DNA from: Adiantum capillus-veneris
Lineage: Eukaryota > Streptophyta > Polypodiopsida > Polypodiales > Pteridaceae
Assembly: GCA_014529385.2 (NCBI GenBank)
Contig: CM043960.1
Coordinates: 38,667,281 to 38,727,280, forward strand
Length of the DNA stretch: 60,000 bases
Direction of reading: 5' to 3'
Shown one piece after another: positions 34,965 to 46,068 of this stretch. The notes below the pieces were generated by a model, which did not search any database, was not told where the DNA came from, and worked only from the letters and a program-made list of their open reading frames with translations. Position 1 is the first letter of the stretch; every line of letters starts with the position of its first letter. A program made the translations under genes and the position numbers.

Positions 34965-35316
34965 TGTTTTTGCACCAGGTATTTTGGGTCGTGATTTTGG
35001 TTCATAGACCTTAGGGAGAGCGATATATTGGTATTAGTAGGGTCTCCTTCAAGTTCTATGGTGTTTTGAGATTTTTTGATGAGTGTTCGGCTCTAGAAAG
35101 CGTTGTAGGAAGTTTCCTCTTATGCACTCTTGAAAGCTGTGACTTAGACAATTGGTAGAGACCTCTGTAGGAATTAGTTAGGAGTCGATCGAGTGTAGGT
35201 TGACACCTTATGCTTGCTTCCACGCGCCTACGGGTCGAGCTTCGTCTTTAGCTGACATTACATGTTAGGTGAGTTCTCGCTGTGCTAACGTCCGTCGCGG
35301 CGCATCCGTCCAACAT

Positions 35317-35334
35317 TGGCGCCGCTGCCGGGGA
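35317..35334 (+). promoter_or_regulatory. P primer binding site, tRNA-Asp type
   Basis: TGGCGCCGCTGCCGGGGA begins two bases after the LTR end and differs at one base from the M site that matches tRNA-Asp(GUC). Confidence 0.85.
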
Positions 35335-37152
35335 CGAAAACCTTACGTAGGTGACCGAGACTAATCCTTGAGGATTGGGATTTTTGGCTTGCCAAGAGTC
35401 TCGCTTTACATTTAGATAGGATCAGAGGGTGGAGGACTCTCTAGGTCTTAGAGGGAGTCTAGGAAGCGTGTGTCTGGCCTAGATCCTTCGACTTAGGTAG
35501 ATGAGGTAGACTTAGGTAGTTTTAGGTGGTAGTCGAGTTCTAGAGTAGGAGTTGGAGTGGTAGAAGCAGTGAAAGGAGAGCTTGAGAGTCCGGAGAGGCC
35601 AAAAAGCAACCAACAACACCATTATTGCCATTTCATATGATAGGTAGGAGTAGAGTAAGTAGGACATCATGATTCAGGATCTAGAGCATTTCATGCATGT
35701 ACACTTGCTTGGTAAAGTCATTACAAGTTTGTAAAAGACGCAAAAAGATGCAAAAATACGCAAAAGTGTGTTTGAAGGCCTAATTGAAGTCCAAAAGTTA
35801 CTGTGAGTGTTTCTGATAGATCTACAGAGCATCAGGAGCATTCTTGTCAGAAAAATTTTTAATTTTAAGCCAGGAGACATCCTACGCGTAGGATGTCTAC
35901 ATGCTAATCTGGGAGGAATTTTGGGATTTTGAGTTGACCAGTGTGTTCAAAAGGTAGGGTTTACCCTAATTTCAATTGGAAAGTGGAAATTTGGCCATAT
36001 CTTGACAGGATAAGGCTAGATAGACTGAAATTGCCATACATCCTACCCAAATAGTGCCAAAACATTATTTTGAGACCAAAACCATAAGATGGCTGCATGA
36101 GCATGTCTTGCATGATATATTGAGTGACTGAAAGGGGTTTCACCTCATTTGGGTGAGAAAATTGGATTCAAAGCGGACTTTAGCACTTTTGACTAAAAAA
36201 GGCAAGAACAGCTGAAATTTGGGACTTTTGGCATCCAAACCAAAATCTAAGCATACCACTGGGTTACTGACATCAAGAGGAAGCTGTGGGACAAGTCTGG
36301 CGTCAAACAGGCCAAAAAGACATCCTACGCGTAGGATGTCTTCTGAGTGATTTTGGACTCCAAACTAAATTTTGAGTATACCAAAGTGATCAGCAACTCA
36401 AGGGGAGCCTAGGCTTTGAGTTTGAAGCCATTCTGATGAAAAATACATCCTACGCGTAGGATGTCTAATGCAAGAAATTGAAGCCATACTTTAACTTTGA
36501 GCATAGTAAGGTGTTGAATAGCCTAAGGCAAGACTCCTAGTCAATTTTGGTCCAAATTAGAGTTGATTAGACTGATCAATATCAGCAACAGGCTGTCGGA
36601 ACAGATTTCTGACTCATTGACCAACTAATAGGTGTCCAATTCAAAAAGTAAAAGCAGTTGTAAGCTCGGCACAACAAAGTGAAACAACAGTGCAAAAATC
36701 CAGGCAAAACACAGCAGGAGACATCCTACGCGTAGGATGTCTATTGGGGCATACTGCAAAGAAAATTTGACCTGGCATAGACAGTGAGATTCCATTTGGC
36801 TTAAGGGTGCCAGAACTTCTTTCATAAGTGAAATTGGACCTTGTTTGCCCATTTGGCGAAGCAAAGACTGAATTCAGACTTTTGCGCGTAAATTGATCAA
36901 CATCTGAGGGCAGTACTGTTTCAGATTAGCAGACCTAATCCAGAACATCAGCAGTGTATAAAATATAGTAGTGGTTGAGATTAACTCTCCAGTTATACCA
37001 ATCATTACTAAGATAACCTCTAGCAGATAAATGCTTTGATTCGATTGCCGAAATTAAAACGCTTGTGTACAGGTATATTCAGCAACAAAGCAAGAAGTTG
37101 TGCAGAAACTGACCCTTTGCCAGGTGAGTGGTTGGATTTGTGATAAATTGCA
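35335..37152 (+). promoter_or_regulatory. P untranslated leader with repeats
   Basis: About 1.8 kb without a sustained frame separates PBS and gag. Its first ~75 bases match the leader retained in D. It contains diverged units with similar phrases (CAAACTAAATTTTGAGTATA against CAAACCAAAATCTAAGCATA), several of which end in a palindrome. Confidence 0.65.
35875..36742. repeat. Array of four 20-24 bp palindromes (P type)
   Basis: ACATCCTACGCGTAGGATGT occurs without mismatch at 35877-35896, 36320-36339, 36445-36464 and 36721-36740. At the first, second and fourth sites it is extended by AG on the left and CT on the right to a perfect 24-base palindrome (35875-35898, 36318-36341, 36719-36742). 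Distances are 443, 125 and 276 bases. Confidence 0.97.
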
Positions 37153-38541
37153 TTGATAAGTTTGATGAATTTAAGATCAGGAAGATACATTGTTAGAGAC
37201 CAGAAGGTGGCAGGTGACCAAGGTAGCTTAGTGTCCACCGAAGAGAGTGTGACTCAGGCAAGGCTAGGTCCGCTAGCACCGATTATTGAGGAAGGTAGTG
37301 ATACTGACACTTCGTCAGACAAATCTTTCTTCATGATGGGTAGTCAACAGCCAAGAGGTTTCACCTATGATGGACCTATGCGAGGAGGAAGCACCTCCCA
37401 AAATCCTTTGAATGATTCCAAGCTCACGGTGATCTTCTTAGAGGGAACAAACTCGAGAGGAGCCCTAGTCTATTCTGACTATCGAGGCCACAAGTGCATT
37501 TGTATCGAAGAGAGGCCAGCTCAAAGATTGGAGATAATCCGAGTGTATGATGATGAAGATAGATTCCGAGACAAAAAGGGGAACCACTATTTAATAGTTA
37601 GTAACCCTGAAGATTACAACAGATATGGAGATAACGTGGCGAAAGGGAAAATGGTTTCAAAAGCTCAAGAACCGCCACCAAACATTGATCGGCCCGGAGC
37701 TATTTTTATGTATGATAAGAAAACAACCAAGGTTCCAACTTATAACGAGAACATGGGAATCTACAAGCATGAGAGTGAGGGTATAGTCTCTTACTTTTGC
37801 AGCAAAGAACCATACATAAACGAATTAAGCAAAGACAAGGTTCTTTACTTATTCTCTTATGAAACTGCTACGGGGAAGGGCATAGTTTTTGTTGATAGAT
37901 ACGGGCGAGAATACCAACGTATTCTCCCAGAGGAGTTAAAGAGGGCAACAGTTCCAGGAGCATCAGCATATGCCCCTAAGGAAGTGCCAAGAGCCACCTA
38001 CACCCCAAGCAAGTCAACGAATCCTCTTTCAGATGAGTATGACGCAACCTCACATTCCACCCGACCGCAAGCATTCAACAACCAAGACCAACCAGCAAAC
38101 CAGCCATCATTGCAGGCATGGCTTCGACAGAGTGCAACAATGGAATCAGACCGAAACCGAGATGGTTATCGAGCCGCACGAGGGCTCAGGGATTTGCAAG
38201 AACCACCACTCTATTCAAGGTATCAGGCAGAGAGTAAGCCAAAGACTCAAGGGTCAACAGAGCCTGGAGGACCACCCATAGAACGAGTTTGAAGAGAAGA
38301 ACCACCTCCAGCGAGAACCGTTAGAAATTATGGCTTAGGAGCACCATTGGGAGAGGAACCAGCCTATTACAGAAGGCCTGAGAAGGTATATCGACTAGGA
38401 CGGGGAGATCCAATTATGAGGTTTGTAGACCATCGAAGAATTAGACCTTCTCAAGTGCAAAAATGGGTAAACAAGAAATACACAGGAAGCACAGATCATG
38501 TTGCAGCCTTTGTGCGTGTAATTAGAGCCGAAGAGGTGTAG
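37153..38541 (+). pseudogene. gag: P gag N-terminal part
   Basis: An ATG at 37153 opens a 379-codon frame that ends at a TGA (38290-38292); the same frame then continues open to 38541. It is hydrophilic, with repeated blocks of a beta-rich small fold (FMYDKKTTKVPTYNENMGIY; YLFSYETATGKGIVFVDRYG) before a P/Q/S-rich linker. The capsid begins at MRFVDHRRIRPSQVQKW. The equivalent in M has the same start relative to the leader. A frameshift follows VIRAEEV near 38541. The N-terminal blocks have no recognised function. Confidence 0.7.
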
Positions 38542-39289
38542 ATTTTCCTACCCAATTTGCAGGGTTTGGACTAACCCTAGAGGATGATGCTGCCACTTGG
38601 TTGGACTCTGTAGAGCGTAGAGACTTTGAGTCGATGGAGGAAGTGTTTGACGAGTTTATCGAGGAATTATCTCAAAGGGGAATAGCTCATAATACCGTCT
38701 CATAGATCCATAAATTCAAACAAAAAGATGGAGAATCTATACGAAAGGTAGCCCTAAGACTAAAAAGATATGTTAAGTTCTGTCCTGTTGAAGAGCTGCC
38801 AACTCAATCCAGACTTATGCTGATATTCATCCAAGGACTAAGGAATGCAGATCTCCAGAAAGACTTACATATGAAGAGGAGCACGACGTTGAATGAGTTG
38901 ACCAAGGAGGCTCTGTACCTTGTGGACAATTGTGCGGTCTACAAAGAAGGGAAGTTCAAGGACCTTGATGATGATTCGTCTTCACAGCAAAGTGGAAGCA
39001 AGTCTTCTAAGACAGCACCGAAAGGAGAAGTAGCGGTCAACCAGGAGCAGCTCGTAGATGAAGTGCTAAAAAATATCAACTTGTACGCCAAACCCCAGGC
39101 TAAACAGCCCAAGTGGTGTGCTATTGAACAAAAATGGACAAACCATGGGACCGAGGAATGTTATTATAACAAGGGATATGTGAGAGAGAGACCTTACGCT
39201 CCCCAAGCTCCAGTAGCTTCCCCTCAAGTTCCACCCATGCCTAGATATCAAGCAGACAACTTACCAGGACCTGTAGGTGTAGAAAGACT
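38542..39289 (+). pseudogene. gag: P gag capsid part, cut by copia
   Basis: After the frameshift the capsid continues with FAGFGLTLEDDAATWLDS, SIRKVALRLKRY, LRNADLQKDLHMKRSTT and LYLVDNC. One stop at 38701-38703 interrupts it. A Cys/His cluster WCAIEQKWTNHGTEECY replaces the first M knuckle. The copia element K enters at 39290-39294. Confidence 0.75.
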
Positions 39290-39294
39290 ACAAC

Positions 39295-39521
39295 TGTTAC
39301 CATATACATGTGGTAGTGATGTGTGTGAACACACTAGGACCGCCGGGGCATTTTTTCCCTCTTTAGGAGGTTTTTTCCCCCGTGCATTGTATATACACCC
39401 ATCACTCTAGGGCTATCTATCTTTCCATTGCACACTAAGTAACACACTCTCTATTGTGTGCCTTGAGCTTCCTTCGTCTTCTCCAAGCTGTGTGTGTTTC
39501 TCTGCAACCCTAATTCCAACA
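39295..39521 (+). repeat. K 5' LTR, 227 bp
   Basis: It starts TGTTACCATATAC and ends AATTCCAACA. It is short for a plant copia LTR but both ends are fixed by the second copy and the TSD. Confidence 0.97.
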
Positions 39522-39523
39522 AT

Positions 39524-39535
39524 TGGTATCAGAGC
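39524..39535 (+). promoter_or_regulatory. K primer binding site, tRNA-iMet
   Basis: TGGTATCAGAGC, the standard initiator-tRNA-Met complement, starts three bases after the LTR end. Confidence 0.95.
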
Positions 39536-39882
39536 AGGCCATGTCCTCCCGGGCTTAGTCGCCAGCTGCTCCAGCACACGCCTGCTCACTTTCTCCGATT
39601 TCAGTGAGCTTTGGCAAGCGTTCGCAGGTCGACAAAAATTTAGGAGAACTCGAAGAGCTAGGTCTGCTCAGAATTTTGATTTGGGCTCATTTCAGCCTCC
39701 GTTTCCACTACAAGCAGTACTGCACGGGCTATTTCGTCATTTTGTGCAGAATTTCTGTTAGTGTCGTTTTCTGCATAACAGGTGCCTTATAGTCTTCTAC
39801 GGTTTGTGTTATATAGCACAGGTTGTTCTCGCTCCGTTTCTCCTATTTTCCAGCAGTTTTCACATTAGGTGCAGCATTTACC

Positions 39883-40800
39883 ATGGCTGACAACAACAAC
39901 ACAGATGTGTTCAAGATGTTTGCTGCTGAGGACAGGTTGGATGGGGACAACTATCCTATGTGGTCTTATATGATGCAACATGTTCTTGTGTCAAAAGGTG
40001 TCTAGAACATTGTGCAGGGCATTGATGTACGTCCTGGTTCTGAAGATGTAGGCGATGTTGAGGATGTTGCAGGTCTTGCTGCAAGGATTGCAGCTGTTAG
40101 AGTTGTTTTGCCTACGGCAGAACAAGCTCGTTGGGATGTTAAGGATGCGCAGGCTCATGCATTGATTGCATTTTCTGTGAAGCACACCATTGTTCCTCAC
40201 ATCCGTTCAACAAAATCTGCAAAACAGGCTTGGGATATTCTAGCAGGGCTTTATGCAAGCCGCAATGAGGCTAAAATTGCTTTGCTGCGTAAAGAGCTGG
40301 AGTCGAAGATTATGCATGAGGAAGATGATATGGACACTTTCCTTGCTAGTGTCAAGGATATCAATGAGCAGCTTATTTCTGTAGGTGAAGTCATTTCAGA
40401 CAATTCCCTTGTGCAGACTGTTCTTGATGCCTTACCAGATTCCTACCAGACTTTTGCTAGTACATGGAGACTGATGACCCAAGGAAATCCTGAAGTTGTC
40501 AAGTTTGATGCATTATGCACATTGCTATTGCAAGAGTCACTTTCTAGAAAAAACAGTACTAGGCAACATGCAGTTGAACAGGCTTTTATTGCTTCTCAAA
40601 GAAAGGGTGGTAACAATAATGCAGCCACTTCTTATGGTTCTGCTGCGAGTGGCAAAAATTCTGTTCCTAATGCTTCTGCTGGCAGTAATTCATCTAGCAA
40701 TTCTGGTGATAAGGGCAAAAAGAAGATGCGTTGCCATTATTGTAAAGCCAATGATCACTTGATCAAGTCGTGTCCTAAGTTGAAGGCCAAAGAGGCTAAG
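39883..40800 (+). pseudogene. gag: K gag
   Basis: The ATG at 39883 opens MADNNNTDVFKMFAAEDRLD and a GDNYPMWSYMMQHVL block typical of copia gag. A TAG at 40003-40005 interrupts it, after which the same frame continues (KQAWDILAGLY, KIALLRKELESKIM). A CCHC knuckle CHYCKANDHLIKSC (C-x2-C-x4-H-x4-C) is at about 40732-40773. Packaging and particle formation would be its role. Confidence 0.85.
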
Positions 40801-41585
40801 AAGAAAGAGGGTGGTTCCACTCCAAATGCTGGTTCCACTACAGATGCAACCATTGTTGAGTCTTCTCTGAAAGGAGACTGTGTTGCTGATGTTGATGCAA
40901 AATGGGCTTTTAGCGCAGAGTGCACTTACAATCCTACTGTCCATGATGCATGCTTGTCAGTTGCTGCAGATTCACATGTGTGGTATTTCAACAGTGGTGC
41001 TACAAAGCACATTACCTCACATCGTGAATTGTTTACCTCTCTCGAGTCTGTCCCTCATGGGAATTCAGTCACTTGTGCCAACAACGCCTCTTATCCAGTT
41101 CAGGGAATTGGAAAGATTGTGCTCACTGCTGCTAATGGCAGTTCCTTCACACTTGTTGATGCACTTTATGTACCTGGGATCAAGAAGAAACTCTTGTCTG
41201 TATCTGCACTTGCTAGACTTGGACTCGTAGTCAAATTTGTGGATGACAGATGTACAGTTCATGATCTCAGTTTTGGTGATGAAATTGTTGCATCTGGGCT
41301 TTTGTGCCGTGGGTTGTATAAGCTCACTTTGTATGACAAGTGTGGACAAAATTTTGCAATGCTGTTGCAGATTCAAGGGCTATTTCAAATGCAAAACTTT
41401 GGCATGCACGTTTTGGTCATTTGAATTTTGCCAGTTTACTGCGTTTGCAGAAATCTGATATGGTTGCTTCTTTGCCGCCTCTTGAAGCGCCTGTCAAACA
41501 TGTTTGTGAAGGCTGTATTGTGGGTAAGATGCAGCGTTCTAAGTTTCCAAAGGATGGTTCAGTTTGGGCCACATGCAGGTTGTAG
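40801..41585 (+). pseudogene. K protease and pre-integrase region
   Basis: The protease active site reads WYFNSGATKHITSH, where copia proteases have WxxDSGA. The catalytic aspartate codon is AAC (Asn), so the enzyme is inactive as written. It is followed by SVSALARLGL and the pre-integrase HHCC module (WHARFGHLNFASL ... CEGCIVGKM). A frameshift occurs near 41340 and a TAG at 41583. Confidence 0.85.
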
Positions 41586-42503
41586 CTTGTGCATAGTGAT
41601 GTTTGTGGGTCCATGCAAACTCCGTCCTTGGGCAATTACATGTACTTCGTGAGTTTCATTGATGATTACTCCAGGCATGCATGGGTATTTCCGCTTAAAG
41701 CGAAGTCTGAAGTTTTTATGTGCTTCAAACAATTTCTAGCTATGGCTGAAAATGTCTCGAAATGTACTATGGGCACCCTCCGTTCCGATCGAGGGGGGGA
41801 GTATATGTCTCATGAATTTAATGCATTTCTGGCTAGTCGTGGGATAAAACACCAATGTACAGTGCCTTATACACCTCAGCAAAATGGTGTTGCTGAGAGG
41901 AAAAACAGTTCACTGACGGAAATGGCACGATGTATGGTCAAAAGTCAAGCTTTGCCGCATTCTTTTTGGCTTGAGGCCATCATGTGTGCCACTTATGTAC
42001 TTAACAGGTGTCCTACGAAAGCTTTGCAGTCTATTACTCCATATGAAGCATGGCATGATAGAAAGCCTTCTATTGAGCACATGCGTGTTTTTGGTTGTTT
42101 GGCATATGCTTTGGTGCCACAAGTGCAGCGCAGAAAATTGGATGATAAGGCTGTCAAATGTATTTCTGTTGGTTATAGTGCTGAAAGCAAAGGTTACAGG
42201 TTGTATCATCCGCAAACAAAACGTATTCTGGTTTCTCGGGATGTAGTGTTTGTGGAAGATTTTGTTCAGCCCTTGCAGTCATGTACTAGAGACAGTAATG
42301 TAAGCTCACAGGACATTTATGACACTTTGTTGCCTCTTTTCAGTGGTGGAAATACGAATGTAAGTTCCAATGAGGCAAATGTACAGCCTATGGGGGTTTC
42401 TGAAAATGTTTTAGATCAGCCTATTGTGGATGCAGATGTACATGATGTACTTGATGAGGAAAGGGCTGAAAATAGCAGGCTAGAAGTATGCCAAAATGGC
42501 TAG
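41586..42503 (+). pseudogene. K integrase core
   Basis: The catalytic triad is visible: Asp in LVHSDVCGSM, Asp in LRSDRGGEYMS, and Glu in TPQQNGVAERKN. The copia GKKP-like RVFGCLAYALVP block follows. A linker to RT ends at the frame change near 42490. Confidence 0.9.
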
Positions 42504-43276
42504 TGCACACTTTGCGTGACAGTAAATTGGATGCACCTTTGTCTAGTCGCACTCGTTTAGGCTCTTGCCATGCATCTTATGCATCAGATTGTTATGCTTT
42601 GGCTGTGTCTAGTTTACATGATGTTGAGGAGCCTCTGACTTTTGATGAAGCACAGAATTCAAAAAATTGGATGGCTGCCATGCAATCAGAATATGATGCA
42701 CTTATAGAAAATGACACATGGACTTTATGTGATTTGCCTCCTGGCAAAAAGGCCATTGGTACGAAGTGGGTTTACAAGTTGAAACGCAAGCGGGATGGTG
42801 AGATCGATCGCCATAAGGCTCGACTTGTTGCAAAAGGTTATGCACAGCAAAAAGGCATAGATTATGAAGAGACTTTTGCTCCCACTTATCGTATGACTAC
42901 TGTGCGTTTTCTATGTGCATTGGCAGCTCATTTTGGTTGGGATGTACATCAATCAGACATTGTTACTGCTTTCTTGAATGGTGACATATTTGAGGAAGTT
43001 TATGTAACGCAGCCTCGCGGTTTTGTCATAAAAGGACAAGAGGACAAAGTGTGCAAATGTAACAAGGCTTTGTATGGGTTGAAGCAATCTCCTCGTGCTT
43101 GGTATGAGAAAGCTAACACTCATTTGGTCAAACAAGGCTTTCGTAACAGTCCAACAGAAAGCACATTGTATGTAAAGCGTGAGGATGATGTATTTCTCAT
43201 TGTGGTTCTTTATGTCGATGATTTGCTGATCACTGGAACAATGAGAGACATATTGGTGAATTTAAGGTTGATTTGA
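42488..43276 (+). pseudogene. K reverse transcriptase
   Basis: RT motifs in order: KNWMAAMQSEYDALIENDTW, AIGTKWVYKLKRK, ARLVAKGYAQQKGIDYEETF, VHQSDIVTAFLNGDI, LYGLKQSPRAWYE and the catalytic LYVDDLLITG (YVDD). A frameshift at about 43270 ends the frame. Confidence 0.92.
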
Positions 43277-44166
43277 ATGCTACTTTCAAGATGAAATATT
43301 TGGGGTTGTTGCATCATTACTTGGGTATACAGTTTAAGCAGTGTGATGGTGGTATTGCCTTGGGTCAGAAAAGTTACATAGAGACATTGCTATGTAAGTT
43401 TGGACTTGAGGATTGCAAACCTATTGCCACTCCCATGGAAACAGGTTTGAAGTTGAGTCTACATGATGTTGGTGATCCTGCTGATGTCACTCTTTACCAA
43501 ACTGCTGTTGGCTGCCTCATTTATGTATGCAACACAAGGCCAGATATTCAGTTTGCAGTCTCACAGGTCAGCCGATTTATGCATAGCCCAGGGTCTAAGC
43601 ATTGGCAGACTGTCAAGAGGATTTTCCGCTACCTTAGTGGCACTTTACATCTTGGCTTGTTTTATCCCAAGGGGGGATCATTGCCGCCAGACTTACATGC
43701 TTTTTCGGACTCAGATTGGGCTGGTTGTTTTCACACGCGAGTGTCCACAAGTGGTTTTTGTTTCATGCTTGGCAGTTCATGTATATCATGGTTGAGCAAG
43801 AAGCAACCTACTGTGGCCACTTCGAGGGCTGAGGCTGAGTACAAGGCATTCTTCACAGATACGGTTGAGTGTGTATGGCTTAGACGCCTTATGGCTGATT
43901 TGGGTGTTGAACAGGACACTGCCAACATTATCTACACTAACAGTCAGAGCGCATTGGCAGTTGCGAGGAACCCAGTTTTTCATGCTCGCACAAAGCACAT
44001 TGAGGTGCATTACCACTATGTCAGGGAGAGGCTCTCAGTAGGAGAGATCAGCTTGGCCTATGTGCCAACACAGGACAACCTTGCAGATCTCTTCACAAAG
44101 GCATTGTCTCGTGAGAAGCTTGATGCTTTCCGCAAAGCTTTGGGCTTACTCCCCTTTGTGGACTGA
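43273..44166 (+). pseudogene. K RT end and RNase H
   Basis: The frame holds the RT end (YLGIQFKQ), RPDIQFAVSQVSRFMHSP, and RNase H: FSDSDWAGCFHTRVSTSGFC (Asp), SRAEAEYKAF (Glu), TNSQSALAVARN (Asn where Asp is usual in the D-x-Q-S block) and HIEVHYHYVRE. It ends at the TGA 44164-44166. Confidence 0.9.
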
Positions 44167-44230
44167 TCATGTCCTTAGGGCATGGCACTTCCCTTTACTC
44201 ATGTGCCAGCTCTCGTTCACCGCATCACTC

Positions 44231-44467
44231 CAGGGGGGTTTGTTACCATATACATGTGGTAGTGATGTGTGTGAACACACTAGGACCGTCGGGGCATTTT
44301 TTCCCTCTTTAGCAGGTTTTTCCCCCCGTGCATTGTATATACGCCCATCACTCTAGGGCTATCTATCTTTCCATTGCACACTAAGTAACACACTCTCTAT
44401 TGTGTGCCTTGGGCTTCCTTCGTCTTCTCCAAGCTGTGTGTGTTTCTCTGCAACCCTAATTCCAACA
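44231..44467 (+). repeat. K polypurine tract and 3' LTR
   Basis: CAGGGGGGTT at 44231-44240 directly precedes the 227-bp LTR (44241-44467), which differs from the 5' LTR by 5 substitutions and no indels. Confidence 0.95.
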
Positions 44468-44472
44468 ACAAC

Positions 44473-45077
44473 CGGTGTTGGGACAACAACCACCCCTACC
44501 AGGATTATGACCAGTTGGTATAAGATACACACCAACAATAACTGAATCAGAGGATAAGGCTTTGGTGCCTATGCATGCATATTATGAAGATCCCAATGGA
44601 TATGCGGCAAACCCTGTCTATTATCCACCGGAAGAACCCTGAACACCAGAACCATGGAGCATGATAGGAAATACAGGACCACCAACTGCTGCACAGGCAG
44701 CAGGAGAAGGAAGATATAGCTTAGATAAACGAACATTGTTGTTCATAGCCAATGGAGGCATGGGCGGACAGAGACATGCTTACCAACAAAGAGGAGCTCA
44801 AGGAGCACCTCAACAACCCAAGGGACCCTGTTACAAGTGTGGTGGAGACCATTGGCTAAGAGACTGTCCTCATGATGAAATCATTAGAGTCAATGCATAT
44901 TGCCCAGAATGTGGAATTACTCATTTGATTCCCGATTGTCCTAAAAACCCGAGCAAAGGAGCAAAAGCCGCCTTGAACATGTTAGAAACAGTACCTTCCA
45001 GTGGAGGATCGGAAAATGAAACAATCATACATATTCAGGCGGTAACACGAGCCCAAGGCTCAAAGAAGGAAGAATGA
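44473..45077 (+). pseudogene. gag: P gag nucleocapsid part
   Basis: P coding resumes after the copia TSD. It carries two zinc knuckles with C-x2-C-x3-H-x4-C spacing: CYKCGGDHWLRDC near 44830 and CPECGITHLIPDC near 44905, matching the second and third knuckles of M. The frame is open from 44661 to 45077, then shifts. Confidence 0.75.
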
Positions 45078-46068
45078 ACCCATAGTTGAAGAACCAAAAA
45101 CCGATGCCCAAAGTTCAGAAACGAGAAATCAGAGAGGCACTTGGAAAGCTAGAAAGGCGCGTAGGAAAGCCAGGAAAGAACGAGAGCAAACAGCCCTATC
45201 CGAGGAGTTGAAATATACAAAGGACAGATTGGAGCGGTTAGAGGATCTAGCTAGCTTAAGCTCACACACCACAACAACCATAGCACCCAAGGAAATAGAA
45301 GAGCCCAAAAGTGCAGGATCAGGAGGATCTGTACTGGCAGACAAGGTAAATGAGCATTTGGATGCGCTTCTAAAAGCTTATGAAGCTCGACTTAAAAAGA
45401 ACCAAACCCAGGAGCAAAATTGGATGACTTATCCATATGCAGAAATAGAAAAACAGAGGTTGGATATGTGTAAAAAGATGATCGAGACGGCTCAATCATT
45501 GATGGAAGACCCGCTGGGTAAACCTACAAATTGGCATAAGGAACCAGCTCCAACCCCTATCCAACCAACTTTAGAGAAACATGTGGAAACAAAGGAAAGA
45601 CTCACTAATGCCTATGAGTCCAGAGGAGAGCCTATCATTGTGCCAAATACCACAGATGGGACAAGTGATGGGTTCCAGCTTAAAATATTGGCAGAAATGG
45701 GTAAGGACTGTAACGGTCTAGACGATCTGTGGAAGCAAATCTGTGAGACCAACGAGGCTAATAGGATGAGTAACCACATGAATAGCACGAGAAAAGAAAA
45801 TAATGTGATCTTACCTCCTATTGAATAATTTGAGGCAAGGTCACAAATGAACTTTGAGATACATTCACAAGGGGGAGACCAAGGATCAATTAGTTCGGGG
45901 CAAAGCCATCCAGACTCGTTGATAACTTTACCCTCTTACCTAGGAGAGTATGAAGCCAAGTCGGAAGTGAGAGCAATCCCATCTCAAAGACTTTCTTCTA
46001 ACAAGGTGATGGATTCGCAAGGATTGATTGAGTTGTATCCACCCCCGTGGCATGCACAATCACGTTAG
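45078..46068 (+). pseudogene. P gag-PR connecting region
   Basis: Frames at 45208-45828 and 45847-46068 (same frame, TAA between) are charged and helical, with coiled-coil-like KYTKDRLERLEDLASL and LLKAYEARLKKNQTQEQNW. They match 26469-25595 of M. A frameshift at about 46050 leads to PR1. Confidence 0.65.

Larger units (their letters stand above)
34381..35315 (+). repeat. P 5' LTR, 935 bp
   Basis: TGTTAGAAGCTGGACACACC begins it and CATCCGTCCAACA ends it. The D LTRs (19870-20802) give an independent second copy with proven TSDs, which confirms both ends. Confidence 0.9.
39295..44467 (+). mobile_element. K: Ty1/copia element nested in P gag
   Basis: The 5173-bp element has 227-bp LTRs, PBS, gag, PR, IN, RT, RNase H (copia order, IN before RT) and a PPT. 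Perfect 5-bp target duplications ACAAC lie at 39290-39294 and 44468-44472. The LTRs differ at 5 of 227 positions. Coding is broken by stops at 40003 and 41583 and frameshifts near 41340, 42490 and 43270. Confidence 0.97.

Noticed and set aside
38817-39410. Single protein reading through the gag-copia boundary
   Set aside because: The last part is K LTR sequence after the TSD at 39290-39294, so the end of the frame is accidental.
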